Source: JABMQF01 sp964563755 (GTDB taxonomy: Archaea > Nanobdellota > Nanobdellia > Woesearchaeales > UBA11576). Taken from it: a stretch of DNA of 64,000 nucleotides. Below are positions 7,754 to 15,487 of this stretch, piece by piece. Numbering within the stretch: position 1 is the first letter of the stretch; every line of letters begins with the position of its first letter. The notes below the pieces were generated by a model. That model searched no databases, was not told the origin of the DNA, and saw only the letters and a list, made by a program, of their open reading frames with translations. The stretch spans positions 1 through 64,000 of the forward strand of contig CAZLYC010000005.1 in assembly GCA_964563755.1 (NCBI GenBank), written 5' to 3'. Position numbers and translations under genes: made by a program.

Positions 7754-8209
7754 ATGAAGTTCGCACATAATGTGAAGTTGAGCGTTTTCGCTTACGATGA
7801 TGAGGATTCGGTAAAGATAGCGTCTAAGCTCAAGTCTCTTTGTCCGTTCAGCCTTGATACGGAGAAGGTTCAGTTCGGAGACACGGTCGCGACAGGTTTT
7901 AAGGAGCGAAAGATACATATTTTTGAGATTATCCTTACGAAAGAGAGGCACACTTCAAAGTTTCTTGAGTTCCTTAAATCGAAGTTGTCTGGTGAGGATG
8001 TTCGTCTTCTTCTGCGTCAACTTGATTCGAGGCTTGACTCTGAGCTTTTTTTCTTCATCAGGATTGACAAGAAGAAGCTGATTGATGAAGATTGTTTTCA
8101 GATAACTGATTCTGGAGACTGCTTTCACATAAGGCTTAGTGTTGCGGCTTATCCTGCGACAAGGGAATCTGCTTTGAGTGTAATCAAGAAATGGCTGCTC
8201 GGTTGTTAA
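7754..8209 (+). CDS. RNA-binding protein, COG1325 / exosome-associated family
   Basis: 151 residues. Matches the archaeal RNA-binding family once called exosome subunit (DUF54, PF01877): HNVKLSVFAYDDED at the N-terminus, FKERKIHIFEIILTKERHT (about 48-67), LLLRQLDSRLDSELFFFIRI, and the closing GDCFHIRLSVAAYPATRESA. In many archaea such genes lie near RNA-processing loci; here the neighbours are a presenilin-like protease and trpS. No Shine-Dalgarno site precedes the ATG, so a leaderless mRNA from the shared TATA box is likely. A structured repeat element begins inside the TAA stop codon. Confidence 0.85.
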   Translation: MKFAHNVKLSVFAYDDEDSVKIASKLKSLCPFSLDTEKVQFGDTVATGFKERKIHIFEIILTKERHTSKFLEFLKSKLSGEDVRLLLRQLDSRLDSELFFFIRIDKKKLIDEDCFQITDSGDCFHIRLSVAAYPATRESALSVIKKWLLGC

Positions 8210-8298
8210 TGCCACCAAGCGAGCTTCAGACTTTTATTCTATTTGAATCGCAGTTCGGCGACCGAAGACAATAATCTTTTCTTTGCGAGCAGGGCATT
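8208..8298 (+). ncRNA. double-GCGAGC structured element, copy A2
   Basis: Starts within the TAA stop of the RNA-binding protein gene. Terminal stem AATGCC (8208-8213) with GGCATT (8293-8298), weaker than in other copies beyond 6 bp. GCGAGC boxes at 8219-8224 and 8285-8290. Inner hairpin TCGC-AGTTCG-GCGA, a T-A to C-G compensatory change from copy A1. Confidence 0.65.
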
Positions 8299-8364
8299 AA
8301 CATTGGCCGGTTTGCTTCTAAATCAAGGTTAAATTTAAATAATCCTCCCGCAGCAGTTCCTGTT

Positions 8365-9450
8365 ATGGAAAAGTCAATGGATCCGTATGCAGCAGAGCTG
8401 CCTGAAGACTATCTTAAGATAGTCAAGGACTTCGGTCTTGAGGAGTTCAAGTCAGATTCTTTTCCGTCCCCTAACAGGATAATGCGAAGGGGTGTTGTCT
8501 TTGCAGGCCGTGACCTGAAGGCAATCGCTGACTGCATGAAGAGCAAGAAACCGTTCTATGTTTTGTCAGGCATAATGCCGAGTGGGGACAGGATTCACTT
8601 TGGCAACAAGATGGTTGTTGAGAACATCCGTTATTTCCAGGAGCATGGCGGCAAGGCCTACATACTTGTGGCAGACCTTGAGTCTGCGGCAGCTAGAGGT
8701 GTTTCATTAGAAGAGGGCAGAAAGCGAGCTCTCGAATTCCACATTCCTGCTTACATAGCGTTGGGTCTAGATCCCAAGAAGACCGTATTCTATTTCCAGT
8801 CAGAGAACAAGGATGTTGTCCATCTGGCTTATGAGTTCGCTAAGAAGATTACGCTCAATGAGTTCCTTGGGATTTATGGCAGTGCTGACCCTGGAAGGAT
8901 AATGTCTGCAGTGACCCAGGTTGGAGATATTCTTTATCCTCAGCTGGCTCAAAGGATGCCCGGTATAATTCCAGTAGGGATTGACCAAGATCCTCACTTG
9001 CGTCTTACAAGGGATATTGTGAAGAGGGTCAAGGAAAAGAAGTTCTTCAGCCCGTCTTCTGTCTATCATAAGTATATGCCTTCGCTTGATGGAACGCTTA
9101 AGATGTCAAAGTCAAAGCCAGAATCCTGCATAGAGTTGCCTGAGGACATCAACCAGGTTAAGAAGAAGATAAAGCGCGCTCTTACTGGCGGCAGGGATAC
9201 TGTTGAAGTTCAGAAGAAGCTTGGTGGCGTTCCTGAGAAATGCATGATTTTTGAGCTCTACAAGCAACACCTGATAGATGATGATGCCAAGCTGAAGAAG
9301 ATATATGATGACTGCAAAGCTGGAACCTTATTGTGTGGTGAGGATAAGGAGAACTGCTGCAAGCTCATGGAAGAGTTCATGAAGAAGTTCGAGAAGGGTG
9401 TAGAGGATGCAAGAAAGCAGGTAGATAAGCTTAATTTCGTCAAATTTTGA
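8365..9450 (+). CDS. trpS: tryptophanyl-tRNA synthetase, archaeal/eukaryal type
   Basis: 361 residues, class I. Charges tRNA-Trp with tryptophan. The HIGH-equivalent is SGIMPSGDRIHFGNK (about residues 68-82), and KMSKS occurs as LKMSKSKPES (about 247-256). GIDQDPHLRLTRDI and the preceding YPQLAQRMPGIIPV are characteristic of the archaeal/eukaryal TrpRS branch. The C-terminal helices (EDKENCCKLMEEFMKKFEKG) form the anticodon-binding part. ATG 8365 has no ribosome-binding site, but an AT-rich TATA-like AAATTTAAATAA ends about 24 nt before it, consistent with leaderless translation. Confidence 0.95.
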   Translation: MEKSMDPYAAELPEDYLKIVKDFGLEEFKSDSFPSPNRIMRRGVVFAGRDLKAIADCMKSKKPFYVLSGIMPSGDRIHFGNKMVVENIRYFQEHGGKAYILVADLESAAARGVSLEEGRKRALEFHIPAYIALGLDPKKTVFYFQSENKDVVHLAYEFAKKITLNEFLGIYGSADPGRIMSAVTQVGDILYPQLAQRMPGIIPVGIDQDPHLRLTRDIVKRVKEKKFFSPSSVYHKYMPSLDGTLKMSKSKPESCIELPEDINQVKKKIKRALTGGRDTVEVQKKLGGVPEKCMIFELYKQHLIDDDAKLKKIYDDCKAGTLLCGEDKENCCKLMEEFMKKFEKGVEDARKQVDKLNFVKF

Positions 9451-9521
9451 TGTTTCTTCTGCCGAAAGTTATTTAAAACATCCTAGCCATTGCTCTCCTA
9501 AAATCAAAAAGAGGTGCGTTT

Positions 9522-9776
9522 ATGAAAGTAGCTCCGCTGAAGAGCAGTTTCATGCTCATGTCAATGATGGGTTTTCTTATTGTGACAATCTATACTTCTT
9601 ATGGCAGGATAAGCGCTGACTGGGGTTTTGCGCTCGGCTTTGTTTTTGCCCTTATGTTTGTCGCTTCCATGATTGCAATGACTCAGGCACCTATAGAGAC
9701 CCAGATAGAGATGGCTCCTGATCTTTTTCCGCATGCTCAGAAAAAGAAGAAGGTAAAACTAAGAAAGAAAAAATAA
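9522..9776 (+). CDS. small two-helix membrane protein
   Basis: 84 residues from ATG 9522 with GAGGTG 6 nt upstream. Two hydrophobic segments at about residues 10-27 (FMLMSMMGFLIVTIYTSY) and 33-53 (WGFALGFVFALMFVASMIAM), then a soluble tail ending in a strongly basic run (KKKKKVKLRKKK-like). The family is not recognised, although similar small two-TM proteins with basic tails are common in DPANN genomes. Function unknown. Confidence 0.75.
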   Translation: MKVAPLKSSFMLMSMMGFLIVTIYTSYGRISADWGFALGFVFALMFVASMIAMTQAPIETQIEMAPDLFPHAQKKKKVKLRKKK

Positions 9777-9800
9777 AAATAATTTTGGAAAGCTTCTTTT

Positions 9801-10172
9801 TTAATTTCTTTTCTTCTCTTTTTCAGGCGTTTTCTTCTCTGTGTGCTTGAACTTCCCCCAATACTTGAGGAATTTTTCCTTGCACTTCTCTTCCTTGTAG
9901 TGCACTGCGTGGCCTGCCCTTTTGTTGAAAAGGGTCATCGCAAGGTTCAACACATGGCTCTGCATGTCCATCATGCTTTCGTCCTTTAGGACGTTTCTTG
10001 CGTCAGCTATGCACTGCCTGACAAGGAACAGGTTCTCCTGTCTTGCTACCTGTTCCCTTTCGCGTTCCTCCTGGGCTGAGAGGAACATCTCTTCCCATTT
10101 CGGAACATTGCTTCCCGGCACTTCTCTTGGAAATGTTTTGCTAAAGACCATGAGAGTTGTATTGTTTTTCAT
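9801..10172 (-). CDS. hypothetical charged helical protein
   Basis: 123 residues, soluble, with no signal peptide or membrane segment. The middle (about 25-95) is predicted to be almost entirely helical (EEREREQVARQENLFLVRQC, DMQSHVLNLAMTLFNKRAG) and the C-terminus is Lys/Glu-rich. Two Cys are present (IADARN region and KEEKCKEKF) but no metal motif. It lies downstream of the HerA-like gene on the same strand after a 110-nt gap, which is AT-rich and shows no other feature. Function unknown. Confidence 0.65.
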   Translation of the reverse strand: MKNNTTLMVFSKTFPREVPGSNVPKWEEMFLSAQEEREREQVARQENLFLVRQCIADARNVLKDESMMDMQSHVLNLAMTLFNKRAGHAVHYKEEKCKEKFLKYWGKFKHTEKKTPEKEKKRN

Positions 10173-10282
10173 TAAGAAAAAGAGTTCTATTAGATTTCCA
10201 AAACAGTTCTGTCAGTTTCGAAAATTGTTGCAGATAATATGTATTGTTTACAGAAAAAAGTGTCTGTTCTGTATTTTTGCCG

Positions 10283-11611
10283 CTAGAATTCTTTCTTTTC
10301 TACCTTGACTGCTGATGGCGATTCTCCGCCGTGCCATGTGAATCTTGGCCTTATTCTCATAGGATAGAGTTTCTCGTTGCTGTCGTCAAATATGACTCCT
10401 GCGCCTTTTACCCTTGGAAGATTGTCTACTGCCTGTGTCAGGCCTTCGCTCATGTAGCTCTGCGTCAATAGGCTGAGGGCTTCTACGTCCATCCTTGCGG
10501 TTATCCTGTGTGATAGCACTATGTCGCTCTGTGTCATTACATCAGTGTGGATTTTTCCTGGTTGCTGTGTTGCAAGTATTAGTGATATTCCTGGCTGTCT
10601 TCCTTCTCTCATTATTGTGATGAGTGGCATTGTTGCGGCGTTCGCGTCTTTAGGGTCACGTGGCAGGAATTCGTGCGCTTCGTCTATCACTAACCATACG
10701 AGCGGCATCTCCTGTTTCTTTTTTGATGTGTCTCCTGTTGAGAAATAGTCCATTGTGCTGTGGACCATGTCGTATTCTTCTTTTTTCCTTGCGACCATCC
10801 TTTGTAGGAATAGTTTTTGTGAAACAAGCCCGACTATGAGGTATTTTATCTTCCATCCGCCAGGCATTGTTGCGTAGCAGCTGACGTCAAGTATTGATAT
10901 CTGTCCTGATGCTGCAAGTTCTGCTAGCGGAGTTCCGTTGACATCAAAGACTCCCCATCCTTCTGTGCTTCTAAGCCTGTTCTCAAGCGCGTCTTTTGTG
11001 ACCTGTTCGCTCCTTATGTCCTGCTGTACTGCCTGGACCATGTCGTCCATGTCATAATTTTCTTTGACCTTTCGTAGTTGGTGGACGACTCTTTCGATTA
11101 GGATTCCCATCGGTTCGTTTGGATTCAGGTCGAATGCGCTGCACCAGTCAGTCGAATCCAGTTCAGATGGTTTTATTGCAAATGGCCTGTCTGTCGGTAT
11201 GCCTTGTGCCTTGTATTGTTCATAATACATTATCGGTGTGTAGATGACCATGTCAAGTCCTTTCGGCTTGAACCCCCATTGCGCAAGAAGAGCTTCGTCT
11301 TTCTTGTTCGGGTATTTCATGGTCCAGTATACTCCCATTGTGTCTAAGAATATGAAACTAAGGTTTTGCCTGACATCATCCGGCAGGTCTGCCATGCCTT
11401 CTGCGATGGCTCCCATTGTGTAGGATTTTCCGCCGCCTCTCTTTCCGCAGATGAACATGACGTGCGCTCCTGCTACATCCATGTAGATGTTGTTCGAGAG
11501 GCTTGTGACTCTTCCCATCTTGACATACTGTTTGCCTACAAGGATTACTCCTCTGTTGCCTAATTTCTCCCTGTCTGCTTCAAGCCTTCCGACAATGATA
11601 TCGCGTGTCAT
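10283..11611 (-). CDS. HerA-like / DUF87 hexameric ATPase
   Basis: 442 residues. Walker A is CGKRGGGKSYTMG at about residues 54-66 and Walker B with following glutamate is LVWLVIDEAHEFL at about 305-317. A sensor/arginine-finger region follows in ITIMREGRQPGISLILATQQ. This is the HerA-FtsK superfamily; HerA proper is a hexameric DNA translocase working with NurA in end resection. No nurA is visible in this window, and paralogues in DPANN genomes may have other roles, so the exact substrate is uncertain. The N-terminal ~40 residues (IIVGRLEADREK) resemble the HAS-barrel found in HerA. TATA element at about 11627-11637 gives a leaderless start at ATG 11611. Confidence 0.85.
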   Translation of the reverse strand: MTRDIIVGRLEADREKLGNRGVILVGKQYVKMGRVTSLSNNIYMDVAGAHVMFICGKRGGGKSYTMGAIAEGMADLPDDVRQNLSFIFLDTMGVYWTMKYPNKKDEALLAQWGFKPKGLDMVIYTPIMYYEQYKAQGIPTDRPFAIKPSELDSTDWCSAFDLNPNEPMGILIERVVHQLRKVKENYDMDDMVQAVQQDIRSEQVTKDALENRLRSTEGWGVFDVNGTPLAELAASGQISILDVSCYATMPGGWKIKYLIVGLVSQKLFLQRMVARKKEEYDMVHSTMDYFSTGDTSKKKQEMPLVWLVIDEAHEFLPRDPKDANAATMPLITIMREGRQPGISLILATQQPGKIHTDVMTQSDIVLSHRITARMDVEALSLLTQSYMSEGLTQAVDNLPRVKGAGVIFDDSNEKLYPMRIRPRFTWHGGESPSAVKVEKKEF

Positions 11612-11625
11612 GCTCCAGCACTTAT

Positions 11626-11637
11626 TTATAAATAATA
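11626..11637 (-). promoter_or_regulatory. TATA box of the HerA-like gene
   Basis: The minus strand reads TTATTTATAAATAA, 15-26 nt before ATG 11611. No Shine-Dalgarno site is present, consistent with a leaderless or very short leader mRNA. Confidence 0.5.
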
Positions 11638-11778
11638 TAAAGGTTTATTATAACTTCGTGGTGACAATGTTTCTTTTTCTTTTTTGTCAGTGGTAAGTTT
11701 TATATATGGTCGGTATTCATGCAGGATTGTCACGCATTATTTTATGCTATATTAGCTTATAAGAAGGAGGGGAGTATT

Positions 11779-12774
11779 TTGGAAAAAAGAAGACATGATG
11801 TGCATTTCCCGCATAAGCACAGGAAATCGAATGTTTGGAAAATAATTCTAGGAGCTGCAATTTTTGTGGTTCTTGTGGCAGTTGTTGCCGGTCTTATATT
11901 TGTTGTTTCAAAGTCAGGCCAGCTGAGGCTCTCGAAGCAGAGCGATGTTGCTGCTGTTGTTAATGGTGAGTCGATAACTACCGCTTACCTGGATGAGCAG
12001 TATGCAAGAGTGCCTGATATGTATAGGGCATACATAACAAAATCTGTCCTTCTTAATCAGACCATAAATGAAGTGCTTCTTTTGCAGGAGGCAAAGAAGA
12101 ACAATATAGCAGTCACTGCTGAAGATGTTAATGAAGAGATTTCAACGGCAATGGCAGCTGCTGGTGTCACAGATGACCAGCTTGATGAGAGGCTCGCGGC
12201 TCAGAACATCACAAGGAAGTATCTAGAGGAGCTTTACACAAAGCAGCTTACGATAAATGCGCTGCTCGAGGCAAAGATCTTCAAGTCCCTCAAGGTGACG
12301 AACTCTGAAGTTTCTGAGTTTTACGATTCAAGGATAAGGGCAATGCATATCCTTGTCGAGACAGAGAAGGAAGCGACAGGCATCATAGCTTCGCTCCAGA
12401 AAGTGTCGGCAAAGAGCCTGCAGTCTACGTTCTCAAAGATGGCAAAGGAGAAGTCAACAGACCCTTCTGCTAACGTGAGTGGCGGCGACCTTGGCGAGTT
12501 CAGCAAGGGCATGATGGTGCCAGAATTCGAGGCAGCAGCATTCGCTCTTGAGGAAGGCGAGTTTACCACTAAGCCTGTCAAGACGCAGTTCGGCTATCAC
12601 GTGATATTGAGGATTGCGAAGAATGAGACTGTAGAGGAACAGGCCAATTCAATAAAGGAGTTCCTCCTTACTCAGAAGAAGAACGCGGCAGTTCCTCTCT
12701 ATCTGAACCAGCTGAGGGACAAGGCGAATGTCAAGGTCTTGTTCGTAGAAGAAGAGGCTGAGGAAGAAGAGTAA
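11779..12774 (+). CDS. membrane-anchored parvulin-type peptidyl-prolyl isomerase
   Basis: 331 residues from TTG 11779, chosen because AGGAGGGG lies just upstream (11766-11773); the frame is open to ATG 11719 but the residues added are unlike the family. A basic N-terminus (KRRHDVHFPHKHRK) is followed by one membrane helix at about 19-45, then an extracytoplasmic SurA/PrsA-like N-domain (VNGESITTAYLDEQYARVP, helices to ~190). The parvulin domain (about 195-305) contains AMHILVETEKEA, GGDLGEFSKGMMVPEF and TQFGYHVIL. The tail ends in a glutamate run. Such enzymes help secreted proteins fold, which fits the surface-protein content of this genome. Confidence 0.9.
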   Translation: MEKRRHDVHFPHKHRKSNVWKIILGAAIFVVLVAVVAGLIFVVSKSGQLRLSKQSDVAAVVNGESITTAYLDEQYARVPDMYRAYITKSVLLNQTINEVLLLQEAKKNNIAVTAEDVNEEISTAMAAAGVTDDQLDERLAAQNITRKYLEELYTKQLTINALLEAKIFKSLKVTNSEVSEFYDSRIRAMHILVETEKEATGIIASLQKVSAKSLQSTFSKMAKEKSTDPSANVSGGDLGEFSKGMMVPEFEAAAFALEEGEFTTKPVKTQFGYHVILRIAKNETVEEQANSIKEFLLTQKKNAAVPLYLNQLRDKANVKVLFVEEEAEEEE

Positions 12775-12827
12775 ATAGTATTCTTTCAATTTTTTTATTT
12801 TATTTCTTGTTTCTTATTGGATTTCAA

Positions 12828-12923
12828 CCAGCGCCACCTAGCGAGCTTCAGACATAATTTCTTAAAAAATATGCAGTTGGGCAGTAAGAAGCAGTTTTGT
12901 TATAGGTGCGAGCGTGGCGCTGG
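12828..12923 (+). ncRNA. double-GCGAGC structured element, copy A3
   Basis: Lies 53 nt after the parvulin stop, past a T-rich tract. Terminal stem CCAGCGCCAC (12828-12837) with GTGGCGCTGG (12914-12923), perfect 10 bp and different in sequence from copies A1 and A4. CTA bulge, then GCGAGC 12841-12846 and 12908-12913. Inner hairpin TGC-AGTTGG-GCA. Shares TTCAGAC after the first box with copy A2. Confidence 0.7.
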
Positions 12924-12986
12924 AGTTAATTATGCTGCTCATTCAGTTATATATCATTTATATACTACTTCTCACTGTACCACTTT

Positions 12987-14120
12987 ATGAAATCAGATAT
13001 ATCCTCTCTTGAGCTGCACTACCTGTTGGATGAGTTTAAGCCTCTTATAGGAGGGAAGGTTGAGCAGATATACCAGCTAGGTAAGGAAGAGATGATTTTC
13101 CAGCTGCACGTCCCTAACCTCGGTAAGAGCATTCTAAGGTGCATACTTGGCAAGTTCATATACATTGCATCATCGAAAGGGGATATGCCTGACTCTCCTC
13201 CTGGTTTCTGTCTGTTTCTAAGGAGAAAACTCAGGAATGCTAGATTGAGGAGTATCACCCAGCTTGCTTTCGAGCGTGCTGTGGAGTTTGTTTTTGAGAC
13301 AAAAGAGGCTAAGTTCAGGCTTATAATTGAGGTCTTCAGCAAGGGCAATGTGATTTTGTGCGATGAGAAAGGAATCATACTGTCTGCTTTGGAGAATCAG
13401 GAGTGGAAAGACCGGTCAATCAAGCCCAAATCGCATTACAACCCGCCGAAGAAAGACCTGAATTTCCTTGAGCTGAAGCGAAGCGACCTAGAATTCCTTT
13501 CTTCGTCAGATAAGGAAAGCGTTGTAAAGTCTCTTGCTATAGAGCTTAGTCTTGGCGGGGTGTATGCGGAAGAGCTCTGCATCATGGCGAAGATCGATAA
13601 GACACTAAAACCTACCCAGCTCTCTGACAAGGAGCGTTCTTCATTGTTCGACGCCTGCGTCAATCTCAGGTCAAGGGCAATCTCGCCGCTTATAGTCTAT
13701 GGAGACAGCGAGAAGAATGAAGTCAAGGATGTTGTCGCGTTTCCTCTTGAGTTTTACAAGAATCTTGAGTCTGTTCCTAAAGATAGCTTCAACTCAGCGC
13801 TTGATTCTGTCCTGACGACTAAGCTTGAGGCAAAGGCCATAGCTGCGACAGAGAAAGTTGCAAAGACAAAGATAGACAAGATAAATGATATGATGACGCA
13901 GCAGAAGCTGAGGATAGAGGGGCTTGAGAAGTCTGGCGTTGAGAACCAGCGGAAGGCGGAAAGCATATACGAGAATTACGTGCTTGTCCAGCAGATTCTC
14001 GCAGAGATAAATGACCTTAGGAAGAAAATGTCCTGGGACGAGGTCAAGAAGCATTTCGCAGGGCATAAGATAATAGTATCTATTGATGAGAAAAAAGGAG
14101 AGGTAGTGGTGGAACTTTGA
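12987..14120 (+). CDS. NFACT-N / RqcH-like protein lacking the NFACT-R domain
   Basis: 377 residues. The N-terminal half is the FbpA/NFACT-N fold (MKSDISSLELHYLLDEFKPLI, RCILGKFIYIA, SPPGFCLFLRRKLRNARL, about residues 1-130), followed by helix-hairpin-helix-like (about 180-220) and coiled-coil regions (about 275-350). RqcH/Rqc2/NEMF proteins bind stalled 50S subunits and recruit tRNA-Ala for C-terminal tailing. Full-length archaeal members are roughly 600-700 residues and end with NFACT-R (DUF814); this one stops just before it, at KIIVSIDEKKGEVVVEL. No NFACT-R gene follows. The start is leaderless (TATA-like TTTATATAC 12957-12965). The stop overlaps the next gene's TTG. Confidence 0.8.
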   Translation: MKSDISSLELHYLLDEFKPLIGGKVEQIYQLGKEEMIFQLHVPNLGKSILRCILGKFIYIASSKGDMPDSPPGFCLFLRRKLRNARLRSITQLAFERAVEFVFETKEAKFRLIIEVFSKGNVILCDEKGIILSALENQEWKDRSIKPKSHYNPPKKDLNFLELKRSDLEFLSSSDKESVVKSLAIELSLGGVYAEELCIMAKIDKTLKPTQLSDKERSSLFDACVNLRSRAISPLIVYGDSEKNEVKDVVAFPLEFYKNLESVPKDSFNSALDSVLTTKLEAKAIAATEKVAKTKIDKINDMMTQQKLRIEGLEKSGVENQRKAESIYENYVLVQQILAEINDLRKKMSWDEVKKHFAGHKIIVSIDEKKGEVVVEL

Positions 14121-14671
14121 TAGAGAAAGAGAAGCTTTATGGGATGAAGAGGCTTGAAGTGTCGTCGAGTCTTGTTAAGGCATACCTGATAAATATGGGG
14201 AAGTCATTCGCATTTATTGGCAGCCTGATGGGTTCTTTCTACCTGACTAAGTATTTTTTAGGTTCGAATCCTTTTGAGGATGTCTTCAGCACAATAGGCA
14301 TTCCTATGGACTGGGTTGTCTACGCGATACTTGGTTTCTTTGCGCTTTTGCTGGTCATAACTATCTTCAATACGATTGCGCTGACATCATATTCTCTCGT
14401 TTTTGAGGGAGATGCATTGACTTATTCATATGGCAGTTTCTTCAAGATAACTAAATCTACAGAGATTGTGAACATAATCAGGGTGAATTTTGTGGAGTAC
14501 AGGCCTTTTAGGGTTGGAGATGTGGTCGTCGAATTCACAGATACAGAAGAACGTACGCTAAAAGTGCAGTATGTGAGTGATGCAAAGGAGCAGTGCGACC
14601 TGATAAGCAAACTCATAACTCTTAAGAAATCCCAGAAGACGCAGGAAGTGCTTGAGAAAGGGGTTGTCTGA
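14117..14671 (+). CDS. two-helix membrane protein with PH-like domain
   Basis: 184 residues from TTG 14117, which overlaps the NFACT stop as TTGA; GGTGG at 14109-14113 supports this start. Two membrane helices at about 27-48 and 69-95 (VVYAILGFFALLLVITIF) are followed by a beta-rich cytoplasmic domain (YSLVFEGDALTYSYGSF, NIIRVNFVEYRPFRVGDVVVEF) like bacterial PH domains of the YdbS/YdbT type. Such proteins are poorly characterised membrane proteins. Coupling to the NFACT gene suggests co-expression but not necessarily shared function. Confidence 0.7.
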   Translation: MIEKEKLYGMKRLEVSSSLVKAYLINMGKSFAFIGSLMGSFYLTKYFLGSNPFEDVFSTIGIPMDWVVYAILGFFALLLVITIFNTIALTSYSLVFEGDALTYSYGSFFKITKSTEIVNIIRVNFVEYRPFRVGDVVVEFTDTEERTLKVQYVSDAKEQCDLISKLITLKKSQKTQEVLEKGVV

Positions 14672-15369
14672 TGAAAACAGCAGTGATTCTTGCAGGAGGT
14701 CTTGGCACAAGACTTAGGCCATTGACCGATTCCACTCCTAAACCATTGCTTCCGATAAAAGGCAGACCGATAATAGAGCACGCAATAATTAATTTCAGGA
14801 ACCAGGGCATAAAGCGTATCATACTTTCTATAGGTTACATGGCTGATAAGATAAAAAGTTATTTTGGCGACGGAAGTTCTTTTGGTGTAAATATAGAATA
14901 CTGTATAGAGAATGAGCCTCTTGGTACTGGCGGAGCATTGAAGAAATGCGCTGAAATGGTGAAAGGCACTTTTTTTGCGATAAACGGAGACAACCTTGCG
15001 GACTTTGATTGGACTTCGATGCTTAAAGAGCACAAGAAGAACAAGGCCAAGATAACTCTCGCATTGTATCCTGTTGATGATGTCACGAAATTTGGCATAG
15101 CGAAGCTTGAAGGCAATAAGATAATTGACTTCATAGAGAAACCTTCTCCAGAAAAAGCCCCTTCGAACCTGAATAATGCGGGAGGCTACATACTTGAGCA
15201 TGATGCTTTGGATATTCTGCCTGTTGGCAAGTCTTCAATTGAGCGCGACTGTTTCGAGAAGCTCGCGAAGACAGGTGTTGTCTATGCGCACATCCACGAA
15301 GGGCAGTGGTTTCCTACAGATGACATAGAGAGATACACGTTCGCGGACAAGCATTTCAATCTGATATGA
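14671..15369 (+). CDS. sugar-phosphate nucleotidyltransferase
   Basis: 232 residues. Activates a sugar-1-phosphate with an NTP. The N-terminal signature LAGGLGTRLRPLTDSTPKPL (residues 8-27) carries the GxGTRLRPLT...PKP nucleotide-binding loop; ENEPLGTGGAL (about 88-98), NGDNLADFD metal-site Asp (about 111-119), FIEKPSP and NNAGGYIL follow the RmlA/GlmU/ManC pattern. No acyltransferase or left-handed beta-helix domain is attached. The specific sugar cannot be told. The start overlaps the preceding stop (TGATG), so it is co-translated with the membrane protein. Element B2 begins at the stop codon. Confidence 0.88.
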   Translation: MKTAVILAGGLGTRLRPLTDSTPKPLLPIKGRPIIEHAIINFRNQGIKRIILSIGYMADKIKSYFGDGSSFGVNIEYCIENEPLGTGGALKKCAEMVKGTFFAINGDNLADFDWTSMLKEHKKNKAKITLALYPVDDVTKFGIAKLEGNKIIDFIEKPSPEKAPSNLNNAGGYILEHDALDILPVGKSSIERDCFEKLAKTGVVYAHIHEGQWFPTDDIERYTFADKHFNLI

Positions 15370-15465
15370 CGCCACAGCCTCAGCGAGCATACAGATTTCT
15401 TATCAGATGTACGGTGTACTCAAACCAATAATCAGAATAACTGTAGAGGCGAGCGGCAGTGGCGT
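15369..15465 (+). ncRNA. double-GCGAGC structured element, copy B2
   Basis: Begins at the last base of the nucleotidyltransferase stop. Terminal stem ACGCCAC (15369-15375) with GTGGCGT (15459-15465), then A/A mismatch and GCC/GGC, a TCA bulge, GCGAGC 15383-15388 and 15449-15454. The core ATCAGAT...ACGGTGTACTCA is shared with copy B1. It is followed at 15488 by copy A4 in the opposite orientation. Confidence 0.65.
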
Positions 15466-15487
15466 TGCGAGACTCTGACTAATCTAG

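Noticed and set aside
7258..7770. Plus-strand frame of 170 residues across the presenilin-like gene
   Set aside because: Antisense to a gene with all three presenilin motifs, no start signal, and no recognisable domain.
14255..14275. tRNA T-loop-like GGTTCGAATCC
   Set aside because: It lies within the PH-like membrane protein gene, and no acceptor stem, D arm or anticodon arm can be built around it.
14422..15201. Minus-strand frame of 259 residues
   Set aside because: It is antisense to the nucleotidyltransferase gene, which has complete family motifs; the frame itself has odd composition and no domain.
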